Origin: Mesobacillus sp. S13
GTDB lineage: Bacteria; Bacillota; Bacilli; Bacillales; Cytobacillaceae
NCBI RefSeq assembly: GCF_020422885.1
Contig: NZ_CP084622.1
Coordinates: 1,040,001 to 1,104,000, forward strand
Length of the DNA: 64,000 nt
Direction of reading: 5' to 3'
Positions 51,272-58,198 of this stretch are shown here, one piece after another. Both the position numbers and the translations under genes were made by a program. Under the pieces are notes generated by a model. That model saw only the letters and a program-made list of their open reading frames with translations, was not told the DNA's origin and ran no database searches. The stretch's first letter is position 1. Every line of letters starts with the position of its first letter.

Positions 51272-51295
51272 GGAGCCATTGAGCTTCCTTTTTTT
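51271..51295 (+). terminator. Terminator of the ABC exporter operon
   Basis: GGGAGC (51271-51276) pairs with GCTTCC (51283-51288, one G-U), followed by seven T. Confidence 0.75.
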
Positions 51296-51468
51296 GTTCT
51301 TCAAAAAGTGAACGGTTAAAGGTGTGTTGTTTATAAAATATGACAAATTTCCCGGGCAATAGAGGATTCACGAAAACTTTGTCGTATTCCTAAATAGAAG
51401 CCTGCAATTTGCTTGACAGCATCCGTCCGTCTTTATATACACAGTCCACTTCGATTGGAGAAGATGAA

Positions 51469-52764
51469 ATGCTTGCTGAAAAACTTCTTTTAAATGTTCT
51501 TATAATCTTGCTGCCAATCTTCATTCATAGTGTGCTTTTTGATAATAAAAGCGTGGAGAAATCTCCTTATTTGTGTGGAGTACTTCAAAGTGTTGCGGTG
51601 ATTCTTTCCCTAGTGTTTGCATATAAGGAAGGCGGTTTATACTGGGATCTTCGATATGTCCCTTTAGTGCTGGCTTTTCTATATGGCGGGCCGATAGCGG
51701 GGAGTATGGTTCTGTTTACTTATCTGGCAACTCGAACTTTTATGGGCGGGGATCTTTGGCTTGGATACGCAAGCGGATTTCTGGCAGCGCTTATTCCTTT
51801 CTTGTTCATGAAGAAGTTTTGGACGTTTGACGCAAAGAAGAGGATCAGGATAGCTGTTCTTGTGGGTTTATGGCCTTCGCTTTCAATGCTGGCAATTTTA
51901 GTAGCCAATATCTTTATTAATGAACCTACAGCTGAAGATACAAATCAAATCATGCTGAATGTGGCGATTTTTGGAGCTATCCAAGTGTTTGCTGTATGGA
52001 TCGCATCCATTCTGAATGAGTCCTTGATTGAGAAGGATCTTATGAGAAAAGAAATTCTTAGAGCTGAAAAACTGAATACACTGGGTGAACTGGCTGCCTC
52101 TATTGCGCACGAAATCAGGAATCCCTTAACAGTAGTAAAAGGATTCCTGCAAATGATGCACAAACAAGAAAAAGGGAACAATCATTATTATTTGAGTCTC
52201 GTCCTGACAGAATTAGGCAGGGCGGAATCCATCATTAATGATTATCTGAATTTTGCCAAGCCTCAATTTGAAAAACTTGAAGAAGCTGAACTGGCAGAAA
52301 TCATATCAGAGGTTACACTCTTATTAGAGGCATTTGCAGCAAAGGAAGGTGTCCAGGTAAATGTCCAGCTGGAGAGGGGAGTCTATGTCGAAACGGACCG
52401 AAACCAGCTTAAACAGGCCCTGGTCAATATTATAAAGAATGCGATTGAGGCCACCAATGATGGCGGGGAAGTTAACATAAATCAGTCTACAGTAGTCCAT
52501 GAGTCTTTTATAGTTGTTTCTGATAATGGAAAAGGTATGGATAGTGCTCAAATTGCCAGACTAGGTACATTATTTTATACAACAAAAGATAAAGGCACGG
52601 GCCTTGGAACTTCTGTTTCAATAAAAATCATCGAGGCAATGGGTGGTTCGATTTCATTCAAGAGCGAAAAAGGAGTCGGGACAGAAGTGACAATCATGCT
52701 GCAGGCATATAAAAAGAAGACACCTAATATTACTGAACCTGCAAAAATGGAAGATGCTATGTAA
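51469..52764 (+). CDS. KinB-like sensor histidine kinase
   Basis: I place the start at ATG 51469, eight bases after GGAG, giving 431 residues, close to B. subtilis KinB (428). Six membrane helices fill residues 5-182, with the 5TMR-LYT-type pattern (YWDLRYVPLVLAFLYGGPIAG). The kinase core has phospho-acceptor His214 (ASIAHEIRNPLT), N-box NIIKNAIEATN, G1 VVSDNGKGMD and G2 TKDKGTGLGTS. KinB-type kinases feed the Spo0 phosphorelay. No response regulator or kapB adjoins it, which fits a phosphorelay kinase. The assignment to sporulation is by similarity of layout only. Confidence 0.82.
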   Translation: MLAEKLLLNVLIILLPIFIHSVLFDNKSVEKSPYLCGVLQSVAVILSLVFAYKEGGLYWDLRYVPLVLAFLYGGPIAGSMVLFTYLATRTFMGGDLWLGYASGFLAALIPFLFMKKFWTFDAKKRIRIAVLVGLWPSLSMLAILVANIFINEPTAEDTNQIMLNVAIFGAIQVFAVWIASILNESLIEKDLMRKEILRAEKLNTLGELAASIAHEIRNPLTVVKGFLQMMHKQEKGNNHYYLSLVLTELGRAESIINDYLNFAKPQFEKLEEAELAEIISEVTLLLEAFAAKEGVQVNVQLERGVYVETDRNQLKQALVNIIKNAIEATNDGGEVNINQSTVVHESFIVVSDNGKGMDSAQIARLGTLFYTTKDKGTGLGTSVSIKIIEAMGGSISFKSEKGVGTEVTIMLQAYKKKTPNITEPAKMEDAM

Positions 52765-52795
52765 AACAGAAACAGAAAAATTATTCCAGAATTAG

Positions 52796-52825
52796 AAAAA
52801 GCGAACCGGATCCGGTTCGCTTTTT
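52796..52825 (+). terminator. Perfect palindromic terminator
   Basis: AAAAAGCGAACCGGA pairs with TCCGGTTCGCTTTTT with no unpaired bases in the sequence (the loop forms by opening the centre). It follows the kinase gene by about 30 bases and can work on both strands. Confidence 0.92.
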
Positions 52826-52839
52826 AGTAACTTGCTACT

Positions 52840-53022
52840 TCACAAGATGTATAAAAAATCATCCATTATAAACTTTTGCCGCGGTACAAAATTCCACTTG
52901 ACCATTTTTAACCTAAACGACGCAAGCCCTACCTCTCTTGCATCCTTACGGCTCCGAAGCCGATCCAGTGTGAATAAGTTGTTACCAAAAAATAAAAGCA
53001 GAACGCCATTAATTGTTTACAT
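52840..53022 (-). other. Open reading stretch without a start, possible gene remnant
   Basis: The minus strand is open for about 58 codons, ending at TGA (52842-52840), with a polar, plausible composition (LFTLDRLRSRKDAREVGLAS, then FRLKMVKWNFVPRQKFIMDD). There is a stop just upstream and no ATG/GTG/TTG start or ribosome binding site. It may be the decayed C-terminus of a gene, or non-coding DNA: the same stretch has two small hairpins (GCAAG/CTTGC and GGCT/AGCC). The rest of 52765-53123 holds only the kinase terminator. Confidence 0.3.
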
Positions 53023-53123
53023 AATATTTGTTGTGATTCAAGTTACTTCTTTTTGGCGAAGCTTTATCATTATATGTTGTTTTCCAGTAGATGTCAACAG
53101 GTATTTACAAATGTTTGAAATCC

Positions 53124-53375
53124 TTACTTTTTACGTAAGTTTTCCTGTGCCATTTTTACAAGCTCTCTTACCATGCTGCCTCCGAGTCGGCCTCCAACCT
53201 TTCCTGCTTCCCGAGTAGAAAGATTGCCGTTATAGCCCTTGTTCAGGGGAACGCCAACCTCTCTTGCAGTTTCGAATTTTGCATCCTCAGCTTTCATTGT
53301 ACCAGCTACCTGAGCTTTTAAATCATCCAGTGCTCTCCTGGCTTCAGGTACTAGAATCTTATTTCTTCTGGCCAT
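53124..53375 (-). CDS. Alpha/beta-type small acid-soluble spore protein
   Basis: An 83-residue protein starting at ATG 53375, seven bases after GGAGGG. The N-terminus is basic (ARRNKILVPEARRALDDLK). The central germination-protease-type region is KFETAREVGVPLNKGYNG, and the C-terminal DNA-binding signature is NLSTREAGKVGGRLGGSMVRELVKMAQ, matching the alpha/beta SASP family pattern (G-x-(I/L)-T/S-x-(R/K)-x-x-G...GG.M.(K/R)). Such proteins coat spore DNA and protect it from UV and heat. A sigma-G-like promoter lies upstream. Confidence 0.92.
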   Translation of the reverse strand: MARRNKILVPEARRALDDLKAQVAGTMKAEDAKFETAREVGVPLNKGYNGNLSTREAGKVGGRLGGSMVRELVKMAQENLRKK

Positions 53376-53434
53376 TGATGGTCCCTCCATAGATTCTTTT
53401 TTCTTATTATTGGTCAGAAACTGTTTAATTATTT

Positions 53435-53463
53435 CATAATGGCACAGGGGGTTTTAACTATTC
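53435..53463 (-). promoter_or_regulatory. Sigma-G-like promoter of the SASP gene
   Basis: On the minus strand GAATA (53463-53459), a 17-base spacer and CATTATG (53441-53435) resemble the forespore sigma-G consensus (G-A-T-A-like -35, CAT-x-x-TA -10). The start would fall about 50 bases upstream of the coding region. Confidence 0.45.
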
Positions 53464-53549
53464 CAATAACGGGTAAATATATTGTCGATTTAATTTATCC
53501 TCATACTTATTAACAGTTAAAAGTTAGTGTTATTAAGTACTCCACAGAT

Positions 53550-53658
53550 TTATCCACATTATCCACAAAAATAAGGGTGCAATATGGTAGATGCTGTAAA
53601 ACTTGTTTTTTAAAGCTTTCTGAAAAAATATCAACAGTATTCACATTGATGTGGATAA
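53550..53658. other. Cluster of DnaA boxes
   Basis: Three perfect TTATCCACA boxes: two in direct tandem at 53550-53558 and 53559-53567, and one inverted (TGTGGATAA) at 53650-53658. Looser matches lie nearby (TACTCCACA about 53539, GTATTCACA about 53637, ATATTCACA about 53735). The surrounding 53376-53780 is A+T-rich and has no gene. It could be a DnaA-binding regulatory cluster rather than an origin, since no dnaA/dnaN genes are here. Confidence 0.75.
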
Positions 53659-53780
53659 TTTTTTGAACAATTAGTGAAACAGCTTGTTAAATGATTTAAC
53701 TGGTAGTAAAGTATAAGTATCAAAAGTTAGTGAAAATATTCACAAACAAACTGACTTGAGATATCCCCCTTCCCTTAGTA

Positions 53781-53814
53781 GGAAAAGGCAGAATCATTAG
53801 ATTCTGCCTTTTCC
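53781..53814 (-). terminator. Terminator of yfhD
   Basis: GGAAAAGGCAGAATC pairs perfectly with GATTCTGCCTTTTCC around ATTA, just downstream of yfhD on the minus strand. Confidence 0.9.
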
Positions 53815-53824
53815 TTTAGTTGGG

Positions 53825-54010
53825 TTATTTTCTCCTGCTTTTTGCACGCTCATCCGCAGCCTTGGATCGTGCCATTGCTTCAAGGTCATCGTGGTCAGCT
53901 AATTCGCGATTGAATTCCACGTCGAGCCCATCTGATTTCATGTTCTTCGGCACTTGTGGAAGGGATGCTTTGTTACGGTCACGTGTTTTATGTCCATGTG
54001 ATCTTCCCAA
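53825..54010 (-). CDS. yfhD: YfhD family protein
   Basis: A 61-residue, very polar protein (MGRSHGHKTRDRNKASLPQV), matching the Bacillus YfhD family, whose members are about 60 residues. The start is TTG 54010, preceded by AAAGGGG. The C-terminus is charged (DDLEAMARSKAADERAKSRRK). It lies beside yfhE and yfhF, as in B. subtilis. Function is unknown. Confidence 0.87.
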   Translation of the reverse strand: MGRSHGHKTRDRNKASLPQVPKNMKSDGLDVEFNRELADHDDLEAMARSKAADERAKSRRK

Positions 54011-54034
54011 TCGAAAAAACCCCTTTCAAATTGA

Positions 54035-54067
54035 AAAAGTACGGAAATGGATCATTTCCGTACTTTT
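54035..54067 (-). terminator. Terminator of yfhE
   Basis: AAAAGTACGGAAATG pairs perfectly with CATTTCCGTACTTTT around GAT, between yfhE and yfhD. Confidence 0.9.
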
Positions 54068-54096
54068 ATGTTCTTCCAAAAGAGGAGGCTTAATGC

Positions 54097-54219
54097 CTAA
54101 AATCTCTTTCCATTTGCATAGCCGCCAGCTCGGTCTGCTTTCTTGAATTCACGGCTGTATGTAACTTCCTGCATGCTTGATAACGTACTCTTTGTCTTAT
54201 CTCTTTTCTTCTTATCCAT
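54097..54219 (-). CDS. yfhE: YfhE family small protein
   Basis: A 40-residue protein read on the minus strand from ATG 54219 to TAG 54097, beginning MDKKKRDKTKSTLSSMQEV and ending GGYANGKRF. The centre TYSREFKKADRAGG is the hallmark of the YfhE family (36-40 residues). An AAAGGGTGG site lies seven bases upstream. It is short enough to be missed by length cut-offs, but its position between yfhD and yfhF supports it. Function is unknown. Confidence 0.88.
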   Translation of the reverse strand: MDKKKRDKTKSTLSSMQEVTYSREFKKADRAGGYANGKRF

Positions 54220-54286
54220 CAAAAATCCACCCTTTCAATGTGATGTACCTTACAAGTATTTCCTTGTTGAAAGGGATTAAACAGCA

Positions 54287-55186
54287 TTACTTACTTAAAA
54301 TTTCTCTTAGAGCTTTTTCGAGCTCGGGATACTGGAAAGAGAAGTCTGCGTTAAGCAGCTTTTCTGGTATGGCTTTTTGCCCTTCCAGCACAAGCATGCT
54401 CATTTCCCCGAGTGCAATTTTAAGTGCAAAAGCAGGCACAGGCAGCCAATGTGGCCGTTTCATCACTTTGGATAAAGTCTTTCCAAACTGATCCATTGTC
54501 ACTGGACAGGGAGCAACGAAATTAACAGGACCCTGTAATTTTGAAGACTCTATTGAAAGTATGATTCCGCGTATGACATCGGTAATATGAATCCAGGAGA
54601 GCCATTGGTGACCAGTACCGACTTTTCCTCCGCCAAAGAATTTATATGGCAGGACCATCCTCGGCAGGGCACCTTCATTTTTATCAAGAATCAAGCCGAA
54701 TCTGCACAGTACGACACGAGTGCCAAATTCTTTCACCTCGTTGGCAGCAGATTCCCAGCGCTGGACTGTATCAGCCAGGAAGTCATTGCCTGGACCAGAC
54801 TGTTCATTGAATTCTCCTGCCAGAGAGGTCCCGTAATATCCAACAGCACTAGCATTGATTAATACATCAGGTTTATTTTTCAATGCCTTAATGATCCTTT
54901 TCACTTCAGTGGTTGCTCTAGTGCGGCTGTCTATAATTTTCTGTTTGTATTCTTCCGTCCATCGGCCATTGATAGTCGCACCTGCCAGGTTGACGATCGC
55001 ATCAATGCCCTCAAGCTGACTTTCAGGCTGGTCTCCGGGATTTAGCCACTGAACAAACCGTTTACCTTCGATGCTCTGCTCTTTGACTTTCCGGGTTAAA
55101 ATAAACACTTCATGTCCATTGCGGACCAGCTCATTGGATAATGCTTTGCCGACAAGTCCTGTTCCGCCTGTGATGGCTATTTTCAT
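54287..55186 (-). CDS. yfhF: TIGR01777-family NAD-dependent epimerase/dehydratase
   Basis: I place the start at ATG 55186, seven bases after AGGAGG (an ATG six bases earlier abuts that site), giving 299 residues. An atypical extended-SDR protein: TGGTGLVGKAL NAD-binding motif at about 6-16, then IDAIVNLAGATINGRWTEEY, the active-site region ASAVGYYGTS (Tyr), and a C-terminal DUF1731-type segment (LNADFSFQYPELEKALREIL). The substrate is unknown. It is divergent from recX with about 97 bases between, as in B. subtilis. Confidence 0.9.
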   Translation of the reverse strand: MKIAITGGTGLVGKALSNELVRNGHEVFILTRKVKEQSIEGKRFVQWLNPGDQPESQLEGIDAIVNLAGATINGRWTEEYKQKIIDSRTRATTEVKRIIKALKNKPDVLINASAVGYYGTSLAGEFNEQSGPGNDFLADTVQRWESAANEVKEFGTRVVLCRFGLILDKNEGALPRMVLPYKFFGGGKVGTGHQWLSWIHITDVIRGIILSIESSKLQGPVNFVAPCPVTMDQFGKTLSKVMKRPHWLPVPAFALKIALGEMSMLVLEGQKAIPEKLLNADFSFQYPELEKALREILSK

Positions 55187-55283
55187 GGTCATCCTCCTAA
55201 CTATACTCTTGACTATATAGTACTGCTTTTAACATGATAAACCTTCTTTGAATGTGTTAAAGTTTCTATAGAGGTGAAATAAG

Positions 55284-56096
55284 ATGCCAGTCATTGCAAA
55301 GATTTCCGTCCAAAAACACAATAAAGACAGATACAGCATTTTTACCGACAGCGGAAGGGGAGAAGAGTATGCCTTCAGCGTCGATGAGGATGTGTTAATC
55401 AAATATAATCTGAAAAAAGGGATGGAGCTGGATGACTTCGCTGTCACGGAAATGCTGTTCCAGGACGACATCCGGAAAGCCTATAATACGGCAATCAACT
55501 ATCTTTCACACCGCATGCGGTCAGAATCAGAGGTCCGTGAACACCTGAAAAAGAAAGAAATATCGGATTCTGTCATCAAAGAAGCAATCCATAAATTATA
55601 TGAGTTAAAGTTCCTGAATGATGAGGAATTTGCCAAGGCATTTGTCCAGACCAAACTGAATACGACGGATAAAGGTGCAGATGTCATCAAACTAGAGTTG
55701 AAGGAGAAAGGGATTGCGCCAGATTTAATCACAAAAGCCATTGAAGAGGTTTCATTCGATGAACAGCTGGAAAAGGCGATCAAGCTGAGTGAAAAATATG
55801 CTTTGAAAAATAAGAAGGACTCTTCAAGGATTTTAAAGCAGAAAATTGAGCAGATGCTCAAACGCAAAGGATATTCTTTTCCCATCATCCGTGCTGCATT
55901 GGATGAAACAGAAGTAGAGAAAGAAGCCGATGCTGAAATGGATGCACTAAGGGTTCAAGGTGAAAAGCTCCATAATAAATATAGTAAACTCCCGGAGCGT
56001 GAATACCGTCAGAAGCTGAAGATGGCCTTGTATCGTAAAGGATTTCCCATGGATTTAATTGATGAATTCATCATGGAAAAAGAAAATGAAGACTAA
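55284..56096 (+). CDS. recX: Regulatory protein RecX
   Basis: A 270-residue RecX with the three-helix tandem repeats typical of the family (YLSHRMRSESEVREHLKKKE; RILKQKIEQMLKRKGYS; YRQKLKMALYRKGFPMDLID). At 270 residues it is the long Bacillus form (B. subtilis RecX is about 264). It binds RecA filaments and modulates recombination and SOS induction. A GAGGTGAAA site precedes ATG 55284. It is monocistronic, ending in a bidirectional terminator that overlaps its stop. Confidence 0.93.
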   Translation: MPVIAKISVQKHNKDRYSIFTDSGRGEEYAFSVDEDVLIKYNLKKGMELDDFAVTEMLFQDDIRKAYNTAINYLSHRMRSESEVREHLKKKEISDSVIKEAIHKLYELKFLNDEEFAKAFVQTKLNTTDKGADVIKLELKEKGIAPDLITKAIEEVSFDEQLEKAIKLSEKYALKNKKDSSRILKQKIEQMLKRKGYSFPIIRAALDETEVEKEADAEMDALRVQGEKLHNKYSKLPEREYRQKLKMALYRKGFPMDLIDEFIMEKENED

Positions 56097-56124
56097 AAAA
56101 TCATGACACTTGTCATGATTTTTT
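56095..56124. terminator. Bidirectional terminator between recX and SDR gene
   Basis: AAAAAATCATGACA and TGTCATGATTTTTT pair perfectly around CT. The stem spans the recX stop and the stop of the convergent minus-strand SDR gene. Confidence 0.93.
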
Positions 56125-56790
56125 AGATTCTATCACAATCTCTGGTTGGTCAAGGTTGTTCACAATGATTTGGGCCACCTCTGCAGCTGACCGAAGTCTT
56201 GATGGATCTGCCACATGCTCGCTATCATCCCAGAATGGCGTATTCATACCGCCCATATAGGCGGCGACGAATCGGGTACCAGTTCCTTCATACTCTTTCT
56301 GAAGGCTTTCGGTGAAGCCCCTGACTGCGAATTTACTGGAGCAATAGACAGCTTCATTCTTTTTCCCGCGGAGACCTGCTGTGGAAACAATGTTCAAGAC
56401 CAGCCCCTCATCATTCTGTTCAAGATAGGGGAGGAGTGCTTTCGTCATATTGATGGTTCCGAAGACATTCGTCTGGAACATTTCTTCAATTTCAGTATCT
56501 GAGACTTCTGTGAACGGGCCGAAATATCCAAGACCTGCATTATTCACAAGACCGTATATTTCATGCTGCTTGCTGATCAGCAGCGCTTTTTCCTTAATAT
56601 CCTCAAGGTTGCGCAAATCAAGCTGGACCGCGGTGGCACTTCCTCCAGATTGTTCGATTTGCACCTTGACAGTGTTTAGCTTATCTTCTGTTCTTCCTGT
56701 TAAAATCATATGGAATCCCTGTCTGGCCAAGAGTAATGAGAGCTCTTTCCCAAGGCCTGTACCAGCACCAGTCACAATGATTGCTTTCAT
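56113..56790 (-). CDS. Short-chain dehydrogenase/reductase
   Basis: A 225-residue classical SDR. It has TGAGTGLGKEL (about 7-17) for cofactor binding, NNAGLG (about 87-92), the catalytic Ser in NIVSTAGLRG and Tyr-x-x-x-Lys as YCSSK (about 150-154). Short for the family, it lacks the usual long C-terminal substrate loop. The minus-strand start has an AAGGAGG site. It sits between recX and yfhH, where B. subtilis has no exact counterpart that I recall. The substrate is unknown. Confidence 0.85.
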   Translation of the reverse strand: MKAIIVTGAGTGLGKELSLLLARQGFHMILTGRTEDKLNTVKVQIEQSGGSATAVQLDLRNLEDIKEKALLISKQHEIYGLVNNAGLGYFGPFTEVSDTEIEEMFQTNVFGTINMTKALLPYLEQNDEGLVLNIVSTAGLRGKKNEAVYCSSKFAVRGFTESLQKEYEGTGTRFVAAYMGGMNTPFWDDSEHVADPSRLRSAAEVAQIIVNNLDQPEIVIESKKS

Positions 56791-56878
56791 AATAGCCTCC
56801 TTAAGATAACATGCTATAATTTAGTTATATCTTAAATGCTTGTATGTTAAAAGCGAGAACAATCCAGGAGTGAATGAA

Positions 56879-57217
56879 ATGGGCAGAGAAAAACGATACA
56901 GCGAGATGAATGAATACGAATTGAACCAGGAAATTGCCAGTCTCCGTGACAAGGCTAGAAAGGCAGAGCAGATGGGGATGGTAAGTGAACTTGCCGTTTA
57001 CGAACGTAAAGTTGCCATGGCCAAATCATATATGCTGAACCCGGATGATTTTAAACCAGGCGAAATCTACGGTATCGATGGTGACCCGGGTTCCTATTTC
57101 AAAATTGATTATATGAATGGGGTATTTGCGTGGGGTGCACGTCTTCATGGCGACGGAAGAGAAGAAGCACTGCCGATTTCCCTGTTATTGAAATTAGAGC
57201 AAAACCAGAGTAACTAG
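56879..57217 (+). CDS. yfhH: YfhH family protein (DUF1811)
   Basis: I place the start at ATG 56879, eight bases after GGAG, giving 112 residues. The N-terminal half is a charged helix pair (YSEMNEYELNQEIASLRDKA and VSELAVYERKVAMAKSYMLN). The second half is beta-rich (GEIYGIDGDPGSYFKIDYMN, then GVFAWGARLHG) and resembles an SH3-like fold. It matches YfhH (about 104 residues) of B. subtilis in composition and position. Function is unknown. Confidence 0.88.
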   Translation: MGREKRYSEMNEYELNQEIASLRDKARKAEQMGMVSELAVYERKVAMAKSYMLNPDDFKPGEIYGIDGDPGSYFKIDYMNGVFAWGARLHGDGREEALPISLLLKLEQNQSN

Positions 57218-57232
57218 TATCTGGTCTTGCTC
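57197..57232 (+). terminator. Probable terminator of yfhH
   Basis: GAGCAAAACCAGA pairs with TCTGGTCTTGCTC with one mismatch, followed by TTT. It overlaps the end of the coding region. Confidence 0.55.
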
Positions 57233-57269
57233 TTTGGTTGCGCCAGATTTTACATGTTCAGCCTAATGT

Positions 57270-57455
57270 TTATTGATGGTCTTTTATGACCGCTGAAGTA
57301 TCATCTTCACGGTGAGATGAGGCGTACATGCGCTCTTGTGGGTGAGTATTGATGGTACCATCAGCTCTTCTAGAAGCGTATTCCGCTTTTGCCCGGGGTT
57401 CGCCCTCGAGCTTATTATTGTTCTGATTCGGGAAGTTGGTTACTTTATTTCGCAT
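57270..57455 (-). CDS. sspK: Small acid-soluble spore protein K
   Basis: A 61-residue protein, [20 protein letters not shown], then [20 protein letters not shown] and ERMYASSHR. The central (Q/E)GEPRAK..YAS.RADG.I..HPQERM block matches B. subtilis SspK; this version is about ten residues longer at the C-terminus. The start ATG has GGAGGG four to five bases upstream. It lies between yfhH and yfhJ, as in B. subtilis. A minor SASP made in the forespore. Confidence 0.93.
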   Translation of the reverse strand: MRNKVTNFPNQNNNKLEGEPRAKAEYASRRADGTINTHPQERMYASSHREDDTSAVIKDHQ

Positions 57456-57572
57456 ATTGCCCTCCGTGACGGGTAAAATTACGTGTATGCCAAAATAGCT
57501 GCACGCATTTATAGTATTAGATAAAAACCCCCTTTCATGACTACATTAAATATTGGCAAAGGATGATCACAA

Positions 57573-57845
57573 TTGCAGGAAACTATTGAGAAGCTGGCAA
57601 GCCTGCTGCAAGAAAAAAACAAAGATATCACGTATGAGCAGGCATTGACCTGGGTGGAGCTTTTATGGGGTGACTTCGAGTCAACTTACGCAAAAGCAGG
57701 ACACAAATACATGGGAAGCGAAATGACCGAAAAAGTAGTCCGACAATGGATCGATAACTACGGCGAGCAGCTCCACGAATTCGTTGCCAGGAATCCGAAG
57801 TATAAACATTTATTGAACCAGCAAGATCCTGGTCATACACATTAA
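57573..57845 (+). CDS. yfhJ: YfhJ / WVELL family protein
   Basis: A 90-residue protein starting at TTG 57573, after AAAGGATG. It contains WVELLWGDFESTYAKAGHKY and WIDNYGEQLHEFVARNPKY, the WVELL-type pattern of YfhJ (about 88 residues in B. subtilis). It has no signal peptide or membrane segment. Its position between sspK and yfhP is conserved. Function is unknown. Confidence 0.87.
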   Translation: MQETIEKLASLLQEKNKDITYEQALTWVELLWGDFESTYAKAGHKYMGSEMTEKVVRQWIDNYGEQLHEFVARNPKYKHLLNQQDPGHTH

Positions 57846-57849
57846 AGTG

Positions 57850-57875
57850 AAAATCCCCTTTTATGGGGATTTTTG
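57850..57875 (+). terminator. Terminator of yfhJ
   Basis: AAAATCCCC pairs with GGGGATTTT around a 6-base loop, ending in T residues. Confidence 0.9.
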
Positions 57876-57910
57876 TGTTTTGTAAAGGGGTGGATAAAAC
57901 ATAAAAACCC

Positions 57911-58110
57911 GGTATGTGCCCGGTTAGAGGGAGAACTCGTAAAACCGGTAACATAAAGAGCAGATATGTGCCCGGTTAGAGGGGGAAATCGTAAAACCGG
58001 TAATATAAAGAGCGGATATGTTCCCGGTTAAGGGGAGAAATAGAAAAACCGGTAACATAAAGAGCGGATATGTGCCCAGTTAGAGGAGGAGTTAGTAAAA
58101 CCGGTAACAT
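57911..58110. repeat. 52-bp-period intergenic repeat, four copies
   Basis: The unit contains TATGTGCCCGGTTAGAGGG and AAAACCGGTAACATAAAGAG. CCCGGTTA (last copy CCCAGTTA) lies at 57919, 57971, 58023 and 58075, exactly 52 bases apart, with high identity between copies. CCGGT and ACCGG parts within a unit can pair. It lies between yfhJ and the convergent yfhP. Confidence 0.95.
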
Positions 58111-58173
58111 AAACTGTATTCATAAAAAAAGTGAATACCCGAAACCCTCCATGCGCTCCGCAAAACCCACACG

Positions 58174-58198
58174 AAAAAACCGGGCAATCGCCCGGTTT
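58174..58198 (-). terminator. Terminator of yfhP
   Basis: AACCGGGC and GCCCGGTT pair around AATC; on the minus strand a T-run follows. It lies directly after the yfhP stop and just past the CCGGTT-rich repeat. Confidence 0.85.

Noticed and set aside
52879..52887. Possible T-box leader on the minus strand (GTACCGCGG)
   Set aside because: There is no specifier stem, no terminator/antiterminator pair and no amino acid gene downstream on that strand.
52832..53218. Plus-strand 128-codon open frame
   Set aside because: It overlaps the SASP gene on the other strand, lacks a ribosome binding site, and its C-terminal part is antisense to the SASP.
53521..53760. Chromosomal or plasmid replication origin
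   Set aside because: DnaA boxes are present, but there are no dnaA, dnaN or rep genes and the flanking genes are yfh-region genes normally far from oriC.
57911..58110. CRISPR array
   Set aside because: The repeats are continuous 52-bp units without unique spacers bounded by identical short repeats, and no cas genes are present.
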